64,000 nucleotides of DNA from Aphrocallistes beatrix (Eukaryota > Porifera > Hexactinellida > Sceptrulophora > Aphrocallistidae): NCBI GenBank assembly GCA_963281255.1, contig OY725505.1:2294001-2358000 (forward strand). Direction: 5' to 3'. This document shows positions 11,901-26,900 of the stretch, in pieces. A program made the position numbers and the translations under genes. How positions within the stretch are numbered: the first letter of the stretch is position 1; every line of letters starts with the position of its first letter. The notes beneath the pieces are model-generated. The model was not told the DNA's origin, ran no database searches, and saw only the letters and a program-made list of their open reading frames with translations.

Positions 11901-14900
11901 GAATACTTCATGAAATACTCATTTTAGGGCATTCCAAGTGTGAAATTTGGAATCTACATATCAAAATTCCTTATATTAGTCGTTGAGAGCTCGCTTTTGA
12001 ATTAAATAATAATTTTTTCAAAAGGTGTGAAAATATGTATCTATCAATATGTTAATCCTTACTATTAAAACTCGATTAATGTGTATACGTAGGGCACTCG
12101 AAAAGTTTTGACGTTTGCTATGAAACCATTAATCTAGAAGAAAGATTTATTGCTAATTCGTTTCATTCTGCGGTTATTAGTATACACTGAAAATTTCATT
12201 CATTTATCTTTTATACTTCCAGAAATATTTGACTTGTTAGTCTGCATGGCTTCTAACTTGCTTACATCATCCTCAGATTTCACAAGACGAGATCTTCGTG
12301 CAATGATTTTGATTTTATCCAAAATGAAGAAGACGAGGCAGGAGATCCATGAAACTTTACAGGAACATTTCCCAGATGTTGCTCCTTCCTTGAGTACAGT
12401 TGAGCGATGGTGCAGAGAATTTACTCATGGGAACTTCGTTCTAGAGGATGCTCCTCGTGCAGGGAGGCCGAGTGTTTCCCACAATGAACAAAATGTGGAT
12501 CAAGTACTGGAACTAGTGATCCAGGATTCTCATGTTACATACGCTCAGATAGAGCATGAAACTGGCCTCTCATCGGGGACTATTAATGTCATTATACATA
12601 AAGAACTTTGTCTACGAAAGTTGTGTGCTTGCTGGATCCCCCATTCTTTGACTTTAGAGCAAAAATCGGCCCGAGTTGACTTTTGTAAAATTATGCTCAA
12701 AAGATTTGATAATGGAACTGCAAGGGCTGTTTCTGATATTCTTACAGGGGATGAAACATGGATATACCATTATGATCCGGAAACAAAACAACAATCGAAG
12801 GAGTGGGTGGAAGAAGATGCTCCACCTCCAACAAAAGTACGAAGGGCGAAATCTGTAGGGAAGCAAATGTGGGAAATTTTTTTCAGATCCAGTGGGTTTG
12901 TAGCAGCTGTGGCGCTTGAGGATAGAAAAACAGTTACTGCCGATTGGTACACCACAGTATGCCTCCCCAAAGTCATCACTGAAATAAATTATCAGCGTGA
13001 AAAGGCGGGTGTCAGGGGAATTTTGCTCCATCATGATAACGCATCATCTCACACCGCACTCAGAACTCGCGAGTTTTTGGAAGATTCTGGACTTAGAACA
13101 CTACCCCATCCTCCGTACAGTCCAGACCTAGCCCCTTGCGACTTCTGGCTGTTCCCTACGATTAAGAATGAGTTGCGTGGAAGGAGATTTTCATCGAATG
13201 AGGAGCTGGTGGGGGCACTTTTCAAGGTAATCGAAGCCATACTCAAAGATGAGTGGAAAATGTGTTTTCAGAAGTGGTTTAGTAGAATGAAAAAATGTAT
13301 AGAGTCTCATGGAGAGTATTTTGAAAAAATGCAATATAAATCTTCATACTAACTATTTGATATGTCGGTGAACGTCAAAACTTTTCGAGTGCCCCTCGTA
13401 TATGTGTATATATATATATAAGGCTGATTTTTGGCATGTGGGAGTCTTTTGGCTATGGCTCCAGTAAGTTCTGAGCTCAGACGAAAATGTCGACTCATCA
13501 TGGAATTATGACGTCATTGTCACATTTTTAAAAGTTAAGCAACACAATTTATTCGGGCATAACTCAGCCATTATAGGAGATAGAAGGCTGAAATTTTAAT
13601 AGAATCTGTATACAAACATATTTCACATATGATGCAACTATCATCAAAAATGATGACTCATCACTATGTGATGACGTCATCATTACACATCAACATTTTA
13701 AAAATGACAAATTTGGTGTTTTTTCGAGTGATATCGATTTTAAAACTAAGATGGACATATTTAGAGATGATATATCCCGTTTTATTAACCAATGTCACCT
13801 CCAGGCGACCGAAGGGAGCCTCCGGCGGACACGAAGTGTCCGCTAGCCACGCAACGCAAGCAAGCGAAGCGCGCTTGTAACTCTTAAAATGTTCATATTA
13901 TTACTTTCAAAGTGCGAAAATCGGATCCTACATGGTGAAAAACCCTACATTAGTCATTGAGAACTTATCTTTAAACAAAGCTTTGCAGTGGTGGTGTTAA
14001 AATATGAATATACATGGTGGCTTTTAAGTTATTTCCCAAGCTTCATTAGGTATAAAATTTCTTATACTCAAACAATCTCAGTTATTATGGTCTTTAGAGA
14101 TTGTAATTCAAATATTCTCAATGATTTTAAAAGATTTTTCGTGTCTAAGACCTAGAACTTTGTGGTGAGTTTTGTGAAGAAAATATGTGTCCTGGTGCGC
14201 AGAGAAATTCGAGAATCAGGGCCCACTGCTTTTCAAATTATCTTTCTAGAGCAAGGGTTCTCAACCTTTTACGAACTGCGTATCCCCTGAGGCGAAAGGA
14301 AAAATCCAGGTACCCTCAATTCAAATCTAGTAAGATTCCACTTAAATGTTATATGCATAATTATACACTGAATTCATATAACTGACTAACCTGTCTGTTT
14401 AATGCCAACCTTTTGGCCTTTTCAAAAGAAATGATATTCCAGAATTGGAGAAGATTCTTTAGTTGAACAACTTTAACAATCTATTGATATATAAAAACAT
14501 GAATACTTAGGTCATTTCATTAGTACTGAGCCGTTATCTGTATTCAGAAGTTAGTAGAATTATCTTATTTTCGATTTGTCCGTTGTATAGCTCAGGGGAT
14601 CAGCTTTCGATTTGCCTACAGAATTACCATGATAGGACAATAATTGTGGTGGTTCCTACATCCGATTTAAGTACATCAGTTTAGGACACTGCCTTCAAAC
14701 GTGATTTTTGAGTTTCCTAAGGCTGTATTTCATTTCTAAGCAAATTTAGATTAAAACTGATCCTTCCATTAAATTACACATAAAAAAACAAACATAAATA
14801 TTGATTTATTTGTAGTATTATGGTTTTAGGCTGGGGAATAAATCGTTACTATTAAAACTCGATTAATCTATATGTATATATCTATATCTGTAACGAATTG

Positions 14901-17900
14901 ATTGAAGAAACTGCCGGGCGCAGAAAGCTGATTTTTGGCATGTGGGAGTCTTTTGGCTATGGCTCCAGTAAGTTCTGAGTTCAGAGTAAAATGTCGACTC
15001 ATCATGGAATTATGACGTCATTGTCACATTTTTAAAAGTTAAGCAACACAGTTATTCGGGCATAACTCAGCCATTATAGGAGATAGAAGGCTGAAATTTT
15101 AGTAGAATCTGTATATTAATAAATCTCACAGATGATACACTACATCAAAAAAATGATTACTCATCGTTTGTTATGACGTCATCATTACTCAAATTTTAAA
15201 AATTGATAAATTTGGCGATTTTTCGTGCGATATCGATTATACAGTTTGTCCCATAATTATTGTTACACATAAATTAGATGTCAACCATAAAGTGTTTTAC
15301 CATTACATGTCTCTGCCTCTTTTAATTGCTCCAGCAATTGTTTTTTTATCTATTTAGGACTTATATCAAATTTTATCGGTAATAAAAATTTGATGACGCA
15401 ATTCATTTTTTGAAATTTCGAAATTTCGATAACGTCATCACTTGGTGACCAATCACAATTTCTCTTATCCTCAATATTTATAACTTTTTATGTTGAATAA
15501 TCGTTACGTTCATGTGATTTTAGATACAATGACTCAAGAAGAGAAAAGGAAACAAATAACAACACTTCTGAACAGTGGAATATCATGCATTTCAAAACTT
15601 TCCAAAGATGTTGGGTTGTCTCGGCTCACTGTATACCGTGTGAAAAAACGTTTTGAAGAGAATGGACCTTTGAAACACCAGAAAGGTGCAGGTAGACCGT
15701 CCAATGTTAGGAATAAAATCAGTTATAGCTGCGCACGATATGTTTAGCATGACAAACAGAAGCCAGTTCGTGAAATTGCGTCAGAAATAAGCCAGAAGCG
15801 AGGTTTGGAGGTGTCTATCGGTGCTTGAAAGACATGGGTTATAGTAAGCCTATTGCCAAGTGTGTCCCCATGCTATCTGAAAAAAAGACTCTTTAGGATG
15901 GAATAGGCTAAACAAAATATGAGTAAACACTGGTATCGTGCTGTTTTCAGCGACGAGGCTTCTTTTTGGCTACGAAATGGAAAGTTACGAATGTGGACAA
16001 AGGGTAAGAAAACTTCCATTATACCAACGGTGAAACATTCACCCAAACTTCATATTTGGGCTGCTTTCTCATCGATGGGCAGCTTTCCTTTGTGTGTTTT
16101 CACACGAAACTTGGATGGTCAATTCTTTGTTAAAATACTCAAGTGACATTTACTCCATGGGGATAGTTGGATTCTCATTCCATGGGGATAGTTGGATTCT
16201 CATTCAAGATAATGACCCCAAACACACATCTCGTGTGGCGAAGACATGGATGTGTCAAAATATGAAGAAACATATGATGGATTGGCCCAGTCAAAGTCCA
16301 GATATCAATCCTATTGAGAACTTATTCGCCTGGCTAAAACAGAAGTTATCGAGGAATCGTTTTTCACTTTAGAGGAACTTAAGTCGGAGCTGCTCGAACT
16401 ATGGGAATCTATAACTCCCGAATTCTTAGAACCATATTACAAGTCAATGAAGTGCAGATGCAAGTTAGTCATAGAAAATAATGGGTATAGTATCAATTAT
16501 TGAACAATACCGTTCTGGTAATAAGATTAATGCATTATTACTTCCAAATCTTATGTTAGGTTGGAATTTAAAGGGATTTAGTGAGTGTCTCGAGTGTAAC
16601 AATAATTATGGGACAAACTGTAACAGTAGGACAGACGTATTTAAAGATATTATTTCCCTTATAATTAATTAATGGTGACCACAGGCTCCCGCAGGGCGCC
16701 TCCGGCGGACACAAAGTGTCCGCTAGCCGCGCAGCGCAAGCAAGCGAAGCGCGCTTGTTGTTTATGAAATGGTATACTACCACTTTTGTCCCATTTTTAG
16801 GGTGATAAAATTGGGAAAAAATCCACGTAAAGTTACTTAATTACTTTTTATCACAGGTTATTGCACTGAACACCTCCCGTTTACTTCATCACACATATGT
16901 TCTTAATTATTTGACCTTGTAATGATCTTATTCCACGAATTTTTCAAAAAATTTTTAAGCCATTTTCAATGGGGATTCTTTTGGGTCTTAGAGAAAAAAT
17001 ATAGGATAAAGCACTAAAACTTTAGAAAATAACGCGCATAGGACATTTCTCATAGACACCCTTTTCATCTGATTACAAAGGCGCAACTAGGCTCTGATCC
17101 CTGGTGGCATATTTCTTAACAGGGTAGGTGCGCCCTATACTTTTGTATTATCGGTTGACAAATTCTGGGTGGACACTCACTAAACCAGGCAGGCGCGTGT
17201 CCGCCTAAATCAAAATGACATCTATCATTCTTCAATTAGTCAACTTAGAAGCTAAGATGAAAACAAGAATAAACTAAATAAATCCTCAAAATTTTCTATT
17301 TCGAGGATTTATTTAGTTTATTCTTGTTTTCATCTTTTTTATCACACAGATTTGAAGGAAGATGGGAAAATCGATACACTTCATTAACGGAAGTGGCAAG
17401 GTTAAGATGACAGAAATACCACACTGTCTATTATAAGAGAAACACACTAAAAATGAGATAGTTTATGTTGTTACCTCTTTAACTTTAGAACTATATGTAT
17501 CTTCATAACAAAGTACTTCGGTAATATACTTGAAGAGATTATAATTGGGATTTGCTCCTGCTGAAGCTAAAAATCCAATCACGACATCAATAAGAGATAA
17601 TATTTCTGAAATAGTATCAATAGAATCCAGATTTTCTAGAATAAATTTGACGTCCAATTCATCGATACATTCCTAAATAAACAGAAAAAAATAACATCTC
17701 AAAGTACTAAATAAAAAACAACAACAACAACAAAACTTTAAAATGTAATATCCTGCAGTCATAAATAAATAGTAGTCGCGACGATAAATAATTTAAAGTT
17801 AGGATAAAACCCTTTTTAGCGCGATGAAAAAAATATTGTTGAGAAACAGAAAGAAAATTACAAACTAAATATTTGTTCATTAGACGTATCAAGGTTTTAT

Positions 17901-20900
17901 TAATAATATCCTTCGATGCATTTGGGAATTTTCTATTTATAGTATTAACCCCAAATTTATATGGTTTCCCGTTAAAATGGCTTAAACGGGAATGACGCAA
18001 CGCATTCCTGTGGCAAGCGTGGGTAATTAAGACTTTTGAAGTGTTGCGGTTTGTACAAATCACCAGTGACTACTTTTTCTGTCAAATTTACAAAAAAAAA
18101 TGAAAAAAATCAAGATAGAAAACCTTCACAGACGGGATGGGAGTGAGCTTCCAACTTATCGTAAGGATACACATGTGAAAGGTTATGCTATTGAGTCACT
18201 GACCCCGATTTGAGATTTTTTTTTTTTGCTGACCCATCATGACGTCATCATGATAACGTTAGTATAATACGGTAGAGATATCTATACTAAAACTTCATGA
18301 AATGTTCATTTCTATCCCTCTTACTCGCGAGATATTAAAATATTGTCAGGGGAGGTATTACGGCCTGACATCAACACTCATTTTAAAACTGTACTTGTAC
18401 TACCTACACTATTATATAGGATCCTAGAGAATAGATCCTATATGAAGCATAAGAAGCACATTAAAAATAGTCATTCTTCAGTGAAGTGGTTTCATTAAAT
18501 AGTATAAAAATGTTTACTGGGGAAAGTTATTTGAAATCCAAATGGGGGGGGGGGTCTCAGGAAATTATAATAATCTATTATAAATTAAAATGATTATTTC
18601 AATAAATACAAGCTGAACATTATATACCTATGTCTATAAAATAATTAATCTATATAACTAATATTGTATAGACAGGGAGGGGCAGGTTATCAGAGGGGGA
18701 CGTTTGTCCGAACTTTGATAAATTAGATTTATAACTCAAGAATAGATCGTCCGATATGAATTTTCTTTCTTCGAAATCGCTCAAAATTATTGTGATCAAT
18801 TGAAATAGGAATAAAATATCCAAAATATAATCATTTCAATATAAAAATGCAGAAATTGAAATCTTAAATATATTTACTTACTTGTGTAACGTTTTGTTTC
18901 ACTTTGTTTAGCATTATCGGATCATATGCTTCTCTTTTATATTGAAAAGGTGCGACTTCATATACAATAATGGGAGCCATTCTGATAAATCTTTCTCCGA
19001 ATTCCTCCTCAATATTCTCAAACCTATATGCAATCGTGTTTCCATCGACTAAAGTTAATGGATATTTAACATGTGAAAGAATGAGAGAGAGATAATATTC
19101 TTGAAAATTGATCATGTGTTGATCTTGAATATTAAGTAGATTAAACTTCTGAGCTCTGTAGCTAAAAATAAGTTATAAATTATAGTCTTTTAGGTTATTA
19201 AGTTAAATTTAGCCCAATGTCCAACTTAAATGGTTTCGTAAACCTTTTTTGTACGTGATGCAGAAATGATACATTCATCAGAATTTTCAAACATACTACT
19301 CTACCAGGTCTAAACAGTATACAGAGTCTATAATGTCTGAATACAGGGCAGGGCGTTAAGAAATTGATGCCCTCTTTAAATCTTGAAATATAATTTCTTA
19401 TAGTACAGTAGAATTCGTTTAGAAAGTACTCGGGAAACAACGTACCTCGGCTAAGTACTACGTACTCATTTCTCTGAACAGGAATTCATTTATTATATAG
19501 ATTCTTATGTACAAGTATTATCAACTCGGTTAGTACGTACTTACGGATAGTACGTACTTTTTCCCGCTTCCGGGAGGGGTACGTACTAACCGAGCTCTAC
19601 TGTATTAAGTCTGATAGTTTTGAAAATACTCTCTTTAGAACATCTAATAGTGAAGAGATTATCGAAAATACAATACTAAGACTACTGCATCAGCTTGGAG
19701 GTATACCTTCACTATCTGGACCAAAACTATTTTTGTCTTTTTACAATAAAGCGCCACTGTACCCTCGCCTAAAAGTAATCCAAAAGGAACGCATTCACAA
19801 CTTTTGGACTGAAGATATTTGACCTGCCAACTCTCCGAACCTGAACAACGATAATCCTTGGACAATCATAAAATACACCGTTTATTCATAGCAACGGAAA
19901 ACCTCAACCCCCCCCCCTCCCCCCACGAAAAATTACTAATTTCAGTTATAGAGATCTTTCCCTACACATATTGGCCATACTAATCCCAATTATGGTATTT
20001 CGCATTATAAATGCATCCAGTTAATGTGTAGATTTATTAGTAAGATTATTTAGGGCTTAGCGTTGATTTAGCAATTGAGCTTAGCGGTAGTATGAGGAGG
20101 TCAATTTCTTAACACCCTGTATATTCAGTTTATTAACACCCTGTATATTCAGTTTATTACTTATTTTTTCTACTCACCTTGTTTCTTTCTTTTCGTATTC
20201 GTGTATGAAAGAATTGTGGACGCAGACAAGCAAGTCAATCAGGGAAGATACCAATGAGCTCTCTTTTGAAGATGTAGAAATAAAATAGATCAGCGAAGTT
20301 TTTTTGTTTAAATGTAAAAAATCATCTCTATCAATTGGAATTCTACCATGCTTATACACGTCTTCTCTAGTTTGTTCTAATGCTTCAAATAATGAATTAG
20401 CACATTGATCATATTCATCCATAACTGATTTCTTTTCTAAAAAACAAAACAAAATTTATCAGTACTCGTACTAATTCCACTTTTATGTGTTGCTCCTATG
20501 GTATAGAAAATATCATATCTGTATTCTCATCGATTTATCAACTTGTTATGATACGTTCATTTACATTATTTACTAGATTACACTATCAATAATAACATTT
20601 ACGGGTGAGAGAAAATTGAGACGGGAGGATTGATAAACACTTCATCTGTTTCATAATATTAATCAATAGATCTATCCCACGGTGTAAATGTGTTACGAAA
20701 TTTTTGAAAAAATTGCCATTGCAAACGGTACATATTTTCATTATATAGGGTATTTCTACTAACAGAATCCACATTCTTTTCGATTCCCTGACATCAAAAA
20801 AATTTTTTGATGCAATTTTAAGTACCTGGGGTCGTTAATTTCTGTACAATTTTCGTTATCTGATTTCTCATCATCTATTCATTTTAGATGTAATTAAAGT

Positions 20901-23900
20901 GTTAAATATGTATAGAAGCCATGCATAAACTGTCTATGAATAGTGAAATACTCAATATAATGGTTGATTTCACGAAATCTTTTATTTTTGACCAAAATCG
21001 CCGTTCCGCATCCCACTATCCCCGGACATTATTCACAAAAATTTTCTTCACTCTAAAATGGCGGAAATCATTGTTTACTCGTATTATATGGAAGTTTGTT
21101 TAGAAATAAATATATATAATGTCCGTATATTGTAATTTTCAAATGTTATATATGCTAAATTGTATATTTTTCTTAGTTTCCCTTTTAATGTTTAATTAGT
21201 TGTTAACTGAATTACTGCTATTATTGGAATTAAATATTCTAGTATCATTTTGCGGTTATATTTGTACTAAATATATCTATCCATATTACATACTACTTTA
21301 GGGGTTTATATCCATTTTAGACATAATTTTTTGTAATTTATAAACTTTATCGTTTGTAGCAACACATAAGTAACCTGCTATATTACAAAGGTATATTTTA
21401 CTTGAACATACCTGCAGGAAATGAACTAATCAATTCTTCCAGAGGTGTCTTCTTTGCATATTCTTTATCAATTCTATATCCAAAATCCTTCATTAACATC
21501 TCTCGCAATCTAATTATTTTAGGTAAATGCTTGGTTGCTAGCAAAAGATGATCTTGCTTCATCAATTTATTCTGAATAGGAAATGACTGTCTCAAATCGG
21601 ATGATTGAGAGAGAAAAGCTAGTTTATAATTCTCAATACTAATGAAAGATCGATTTTCCCAAAAAGTTGAATCTGTCTCTGATCTAAAGGATTTGAATTT
21701 AGTCAATAGCTAAGACATCACTGTATGACAGTTTGGGTTGCTAACTGGAATAAAAATAGATGTACACTAGATATATTGGATATAGTGATAGTTTTGTTGG
21801 TTGAGGTGCCCCAGTCGATGACATTCCATACTAATTTTATTGGATATATTAGTGATAATTTGACCAAGAATTCCCTGTCCCCAGCTAGTACTATCACTAT
21901 ATTTAATATATAATATATACTGTAGTTCTATTTCAGTATAAGAAATAGTTTACTTGTCAGCGCCAGTTTCAATTTCATTTGAAAAATTGCGATATTGTAA
22001 TAATTATTTGTAATTACTTGTGTAAGATAAATGAATTTAGATTTACGGTAGGGCCTCTTAACTTTTCTGGTTCGCGTACTCCTTGGACTAAGAGGAAGGT
22101 ATCACGTACCCCTATCGATTTTGGTTGATTTATTTAATGATAATGAATAAAGCAAAGACAGTCAGACATGAATGGCCGTGGCTATCACTCTTTTGGCATG
22201 AGTGGATATTCAGTAAGCAGGAGCGGCTCGATGAGCTGGGGGGACTGGGGTAGTTTAGGGAAACTAATATACCACTCCAATCTACGTTATTCATCTCTTT
22301 ACAGATTTCTGATCTTGTACAGCTTTATGTTAACAACTGAAGCGTCATGTTTCCGGCCATAGGCGTAGCGTCAGTAGGGCAAGGTGGGGCACTTGCCCCA
22401 CCACTTCTTATTAGGAATGGAACGTATATTCAACATCCTCGGTTCCGGATGTGAAGACGGAGCCGAAAATCAGGCGGAGCCCCATGGATGCCAATGCGGA
22501 TGCGGAGCTCCTCCCATTCCTACTTCTTATTCAACCTATTTAATGAGATCTTAGTGAAACTTGTGCGTGAGGGGGAACTTCCCATAGTATGTGCCCCACC
22601 ACTAACTTGGCCCTAGCTACGCCTATGTTTCGGGCAGTACAATATTTTACTGATTCTTAAAAGTTTTTAAGTTAATTTTTTATTTTTTCATTAAAATATT
22701 AAAATGAGCATTCCAGGGCTAATTCTTGCACAAAGAAGTATATCATTATCACAATTAAAATAATTTAATTCTAACCTTGGTTTGTTGAACTTCATATACA
22801 ATTGGGTTTCAGGGTCCTTGGGATCATTTGCCTCTCTCAGAGCTGGTAGAATAATTTGTTCATATAATTTCTGTTCCCAAATTGCTCTATCTTCAACAGT
22901 ATAATTCAACTTAATTGATTCAAATTCAACTATATAATAATAAAAATGAAATGATTAAAATTTTCTGAATTAAAAGTGATGCACATAGTAAATAATAACT
23001 AATATTAACAGGTTTTTTAGATTTTAAGCGTATTAGGAATACGGTATTCCTAAACTAATACAGTTGAACCTGTCTATAATAGGTGTAGATTCCAAATATC
23101 GTATTTTCAATCTCTTATTGATAATTTTTTGTTGATAATATATTCATAAAGTAAACAAATTTGAAATGGATTAGTGAAAATATTAATATTTAGCACCCAT
23201 GGAGCTTCTGAATTTACGTATATTCCCAGGAGGCCGTAGGGCGACTCTGCAAACACGAAAGTGTTCGCTAGCCGCGCTACGTAAGTGCGGAAAGCGCGGT
23301 TATATATATTAAAACGCTATTAGTTTTTTGTTTTTGGATTAGTTTTTTGTTTTGTATTTTGTTTGTCCGAATTGATTGAACAGTTGGCGAGTCATAGAGA
23401 TATGAAAATTGGCATGTAAGTGTCAAATGATGTGTCTATGATTGAGTTCGAAGATCTAAGCAAAATTTTCACACCTCTACAAAAAAAATTTTTCACACTT
23501 ATTCTATATAGTATACATGATTACATATGACTCCGCTTAATTGGGACATTTTGGTCCCGGATTATTTTGACCCGATCTATGCATGGGAACTTCCGTTCCT
23601 GGATACTTGTCCCGATTAACCGCAGTTGACTGTATATGACTTCACTTTCACAATAGAAATCATTGTGCGGCACTACAATATGATGTGTCATTGAAATTAA
23701 GACTTAGGTATCTTAACCTTATTATAGTGTATAGCAAAAAAGGTTATGTGTGGTAGATTTCCACGCCTTTATATATTCACACCTTTTGACGAATTTTGAA
23801 AATTACGCTAGAGACTAGGTTCTAACGGTTAATATGGATTTTTTTAGGTGTGTATATTTCGAATATCGTGTTTTCGAATCTATATGATTAATTATTTGTT

Positions 23901-26900
23901 TATTTTCGTTTAAAATGGTTAGATAAAGTAAACAAATTCTAAAAAAACTTTCAATGGGTTGACCTGGGGTTTTTAAGGTGTACATTCCAAATGTTTTCGA
24001 TCTTATATGGATACCGTATTGCTTCGAATAAGCGCCCGGGCGCTTATTTATTTCATTCACCCTTTAGACCCGGCGCTTATTCAAACCGGCGCTTATTCAG
24101 GGAAATACGGTACTTCTTTTGTTTATAATACATTCATAAAACAAATTATCACGGCAGTATAAATTTCATACAATAGACCAATTTTTGATGCTCCGAAACG
24201 AAATATGGTGCAAATAAAAAGATATTTTTGCACTAAATTGCACAGTTAACGTAATTAATTATGGGCTTAATGAATAAATTTATATTATTACCAGGTTTGA
24301 AACCGAATAGTTGATTATTCGGTTTAACCAAATATTATTTGCAAAAGTTGATATTTGGTTTGTAACCAAATATCATTATTTGGTATTCGGTTGAGAACCA
24401 AATAATTTGGTCAACCGAATAATTGATCAACCAAATAATTTCCATGCTTTCCCAACACAATCACATGTTCTTACATGAAGTGATCCGAACACAAATAAAT
24501 ATAATATATAAACATTTATGCAAAAATATAATCAAGTATTATTTGGTAATTCGGTTAATTGGTATTTGGTTGAAGCGGTTTCAACCTTGATTATTACACA
24601 TCAATTCAATTCAACAAAAAGTAAACAAAATTAGGCAATAAATATTTCAAACTCACTATAATAGTAGACCTTAGGTGAATTAAGAAAATTTCTCAAAATT
24701 AAATGAATACAAAGAAGAGCTTCATCACAATTTTTATTTGTTAGGGTCATTAAATGCGAAATATCTTGAGACAATTGTCGAGAAAAGAAGTCAATATATG
24801 AAGCGTCTCCAATCTTCAAAGTGGAAAGCAAACATGTGAAATCTCCATTATTTCCTGAATTCAATGCTGCGATTAAAAAAGTAGAATGCAAAAGAATTTG
24901 AATGATTACGGCACCAATAGGTGGTGTTTGCCTAAAAGAATAAAATATAACAAGCGCGTTTGAATCGCTTTCGGTGAACTTACACACCTATGTCACAATG
25001 AACAAATACGATTACTTATTATGCATAAATCAGAGATGCTAACTATTTCAAAATTAAACAATAAGGTAACAATGGTGTCATCATCCATAATAGCACTTTC
25101 GAAAATACACACCATATAAGCAGTGGTGTAATGCTCACAATTAAAGTTGGGGAGCGACTGTAAAATAGTATTTTACTCCAAAATGTTGGTAGGACATGAA
25201 CAAATCTATAAGTGTTGTCACAAAATGTTTTGCGATCGCAGTTCATACATAATATTGTGAAAGAACAAGGCAACACAAGAAAATAAAATGGATTTAGAAT
25301 CAATAAAAAAATAATGTAATAATTCGTCAGGGAAAATGTTTAACGCGCTATCTCTTCAAAATTAGTGGAAGAGCGCCAACTAAATATATTAGCACAGATA
25401 AATCTCAACTTAAGCATATCGTAACTATGTCGTAACTAGATCGTAATCACAAACAAACCTGATTGCGATAATTACTTTGACAGAAGAAATTATGCCAACA
25501 TTAAATTAATGAAACACAGTTGAACTGATTGAATATATTTTAAAAGGGGAAATATGGGTCTATTCGTAATCATACTTTTTAAAAATGGATTTCTTCTTAT
25601 AATGCCTTTCCCATAAAGCTAATACAAAACCATATTCATCTATTATCAACTCTAGTTGCATTCTGAATGCTTTTGGAAGAGTTATAGTACAGTCAACTCC
25701 GCTTAATTGGGACATCGGTTAATTGGGACAACCGCTTAATTGGAACAAGTCTCTGGAATGGTTCCCATACATAGAAGCAAATACTAAATTTCATTGGTTA
25801 ATTGGGACCTCCGCTTGATCGGGATAAAATATCCGGGACGAAATTGTCCCGATTAAGCGGAGTCACCTGTATATGAAATTTGATAGTGTATATCATCATT
25901 GTAGGACTTTTCAGCTAAAATTAGTTGTAATCTAATGTCAAATTTAATAAAATTAACTATCTAATATCCAGTTACTGTTACAAAGTTATATCCAATTACA
26001 GATAATATAAGATTTTATAATTAGTTCTAATCCACTTGTTTAAGTCTAATTAATTAGACAAATATCCAGCCCTATCCTGTTTTGAAATTTCTAATTATAG
26101 TTTTCAACTCTAAGGATACTTTTAGAATTCATTATAGGATTACATAATGTCCCTGGGAATTGATCATTAGTCGATCCTCAAAAAAAGGATCTGGATCCAG
26201 ATCCCGATCCTAACTTATAAAAGGATCTTCGATCCGATTACGATCCTAATTTAATAAAAGGATCCTCGATCCGATCACGATCCCCAAAATATCCTTTCAA
26301 TAATAGTCAGAGGACTAATATTGTTAGTACAGCTCCTGGAAGGAGATGCCTTATGGCATGGACGGCGTGCAATATTCGTCCGTCTGCGGCAGCCTGGGGC
26401 ATACTTAGTACTTAAGTTAGTATTCAAACCATAAAACACATTAAAAAATATATTTAATCAACATAAATTTCGACACTTTCACTTCCAACTTGGGGATTAA
26501 AAGAAAAAGGATCGGATCGAACTCAGTAAAAGTTTCGATCCGATCAGGATCCCAATCCTGATCCTAATTTTATCGCGATGATCGCGATCCGGATCTTTCG
26601 ATCATTAATCGAAAGATCCTAATGCCTTAGAATTGACACATTCATAATAACATATTTTTACATTTAATTTTAGTTTTGAACTCAAAGGATGAATTTAGAA
26701 TACGATATAAGTATATAAGATCGAATCCATAGAATACAAACAAGCACATATCAAAATTTTTCTAATACATAAGAATCTAATATATATATTACAATTGCAT
26801 ACAGATAACACGAAACAAATTCGTCAGATGAGACGAACGACACCTTTTCATGAGGTCGTCCCACCTTGAGAAGTCATAAATATTCTCTTCCTCCAACTCT

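Larger units (their letters stand above)
14890..16759 (-). mobile_element. Family A element, copy 3, interrupted by a Tc1-like element
   Basis: Tail (TAACGAATTGATTGAAGAAA) at 14890; head (AAGCGAAGCGCGCTTG) ends near 16759. The family A text is continuous across the Tc1-like insertion: GATATCGATTATA before it and TAACAGTAGGACAGACGTA after. Confidence 0.85.

Noticed and set aside
12654-13034. 126-codon minus-strand frame
   Set aside because: Antisense shadow of the mariner transposase.
13420-13880. Canonical Helitron with TC...CTRR ends
   Set aside because: The conserved head ends in CTTGTA and the tail in TTACAGATATA; neither matches the canonical termini, so only a rolling-circle hypothesis is kept.
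24631-24987. Single-exon 118-codon gene
   Set aside because: Only the middle part is coding; it starts after a TTTTAG acceptor and stops at a GTGAGT donor, fitting exon 13 of the RNF213-like gene.
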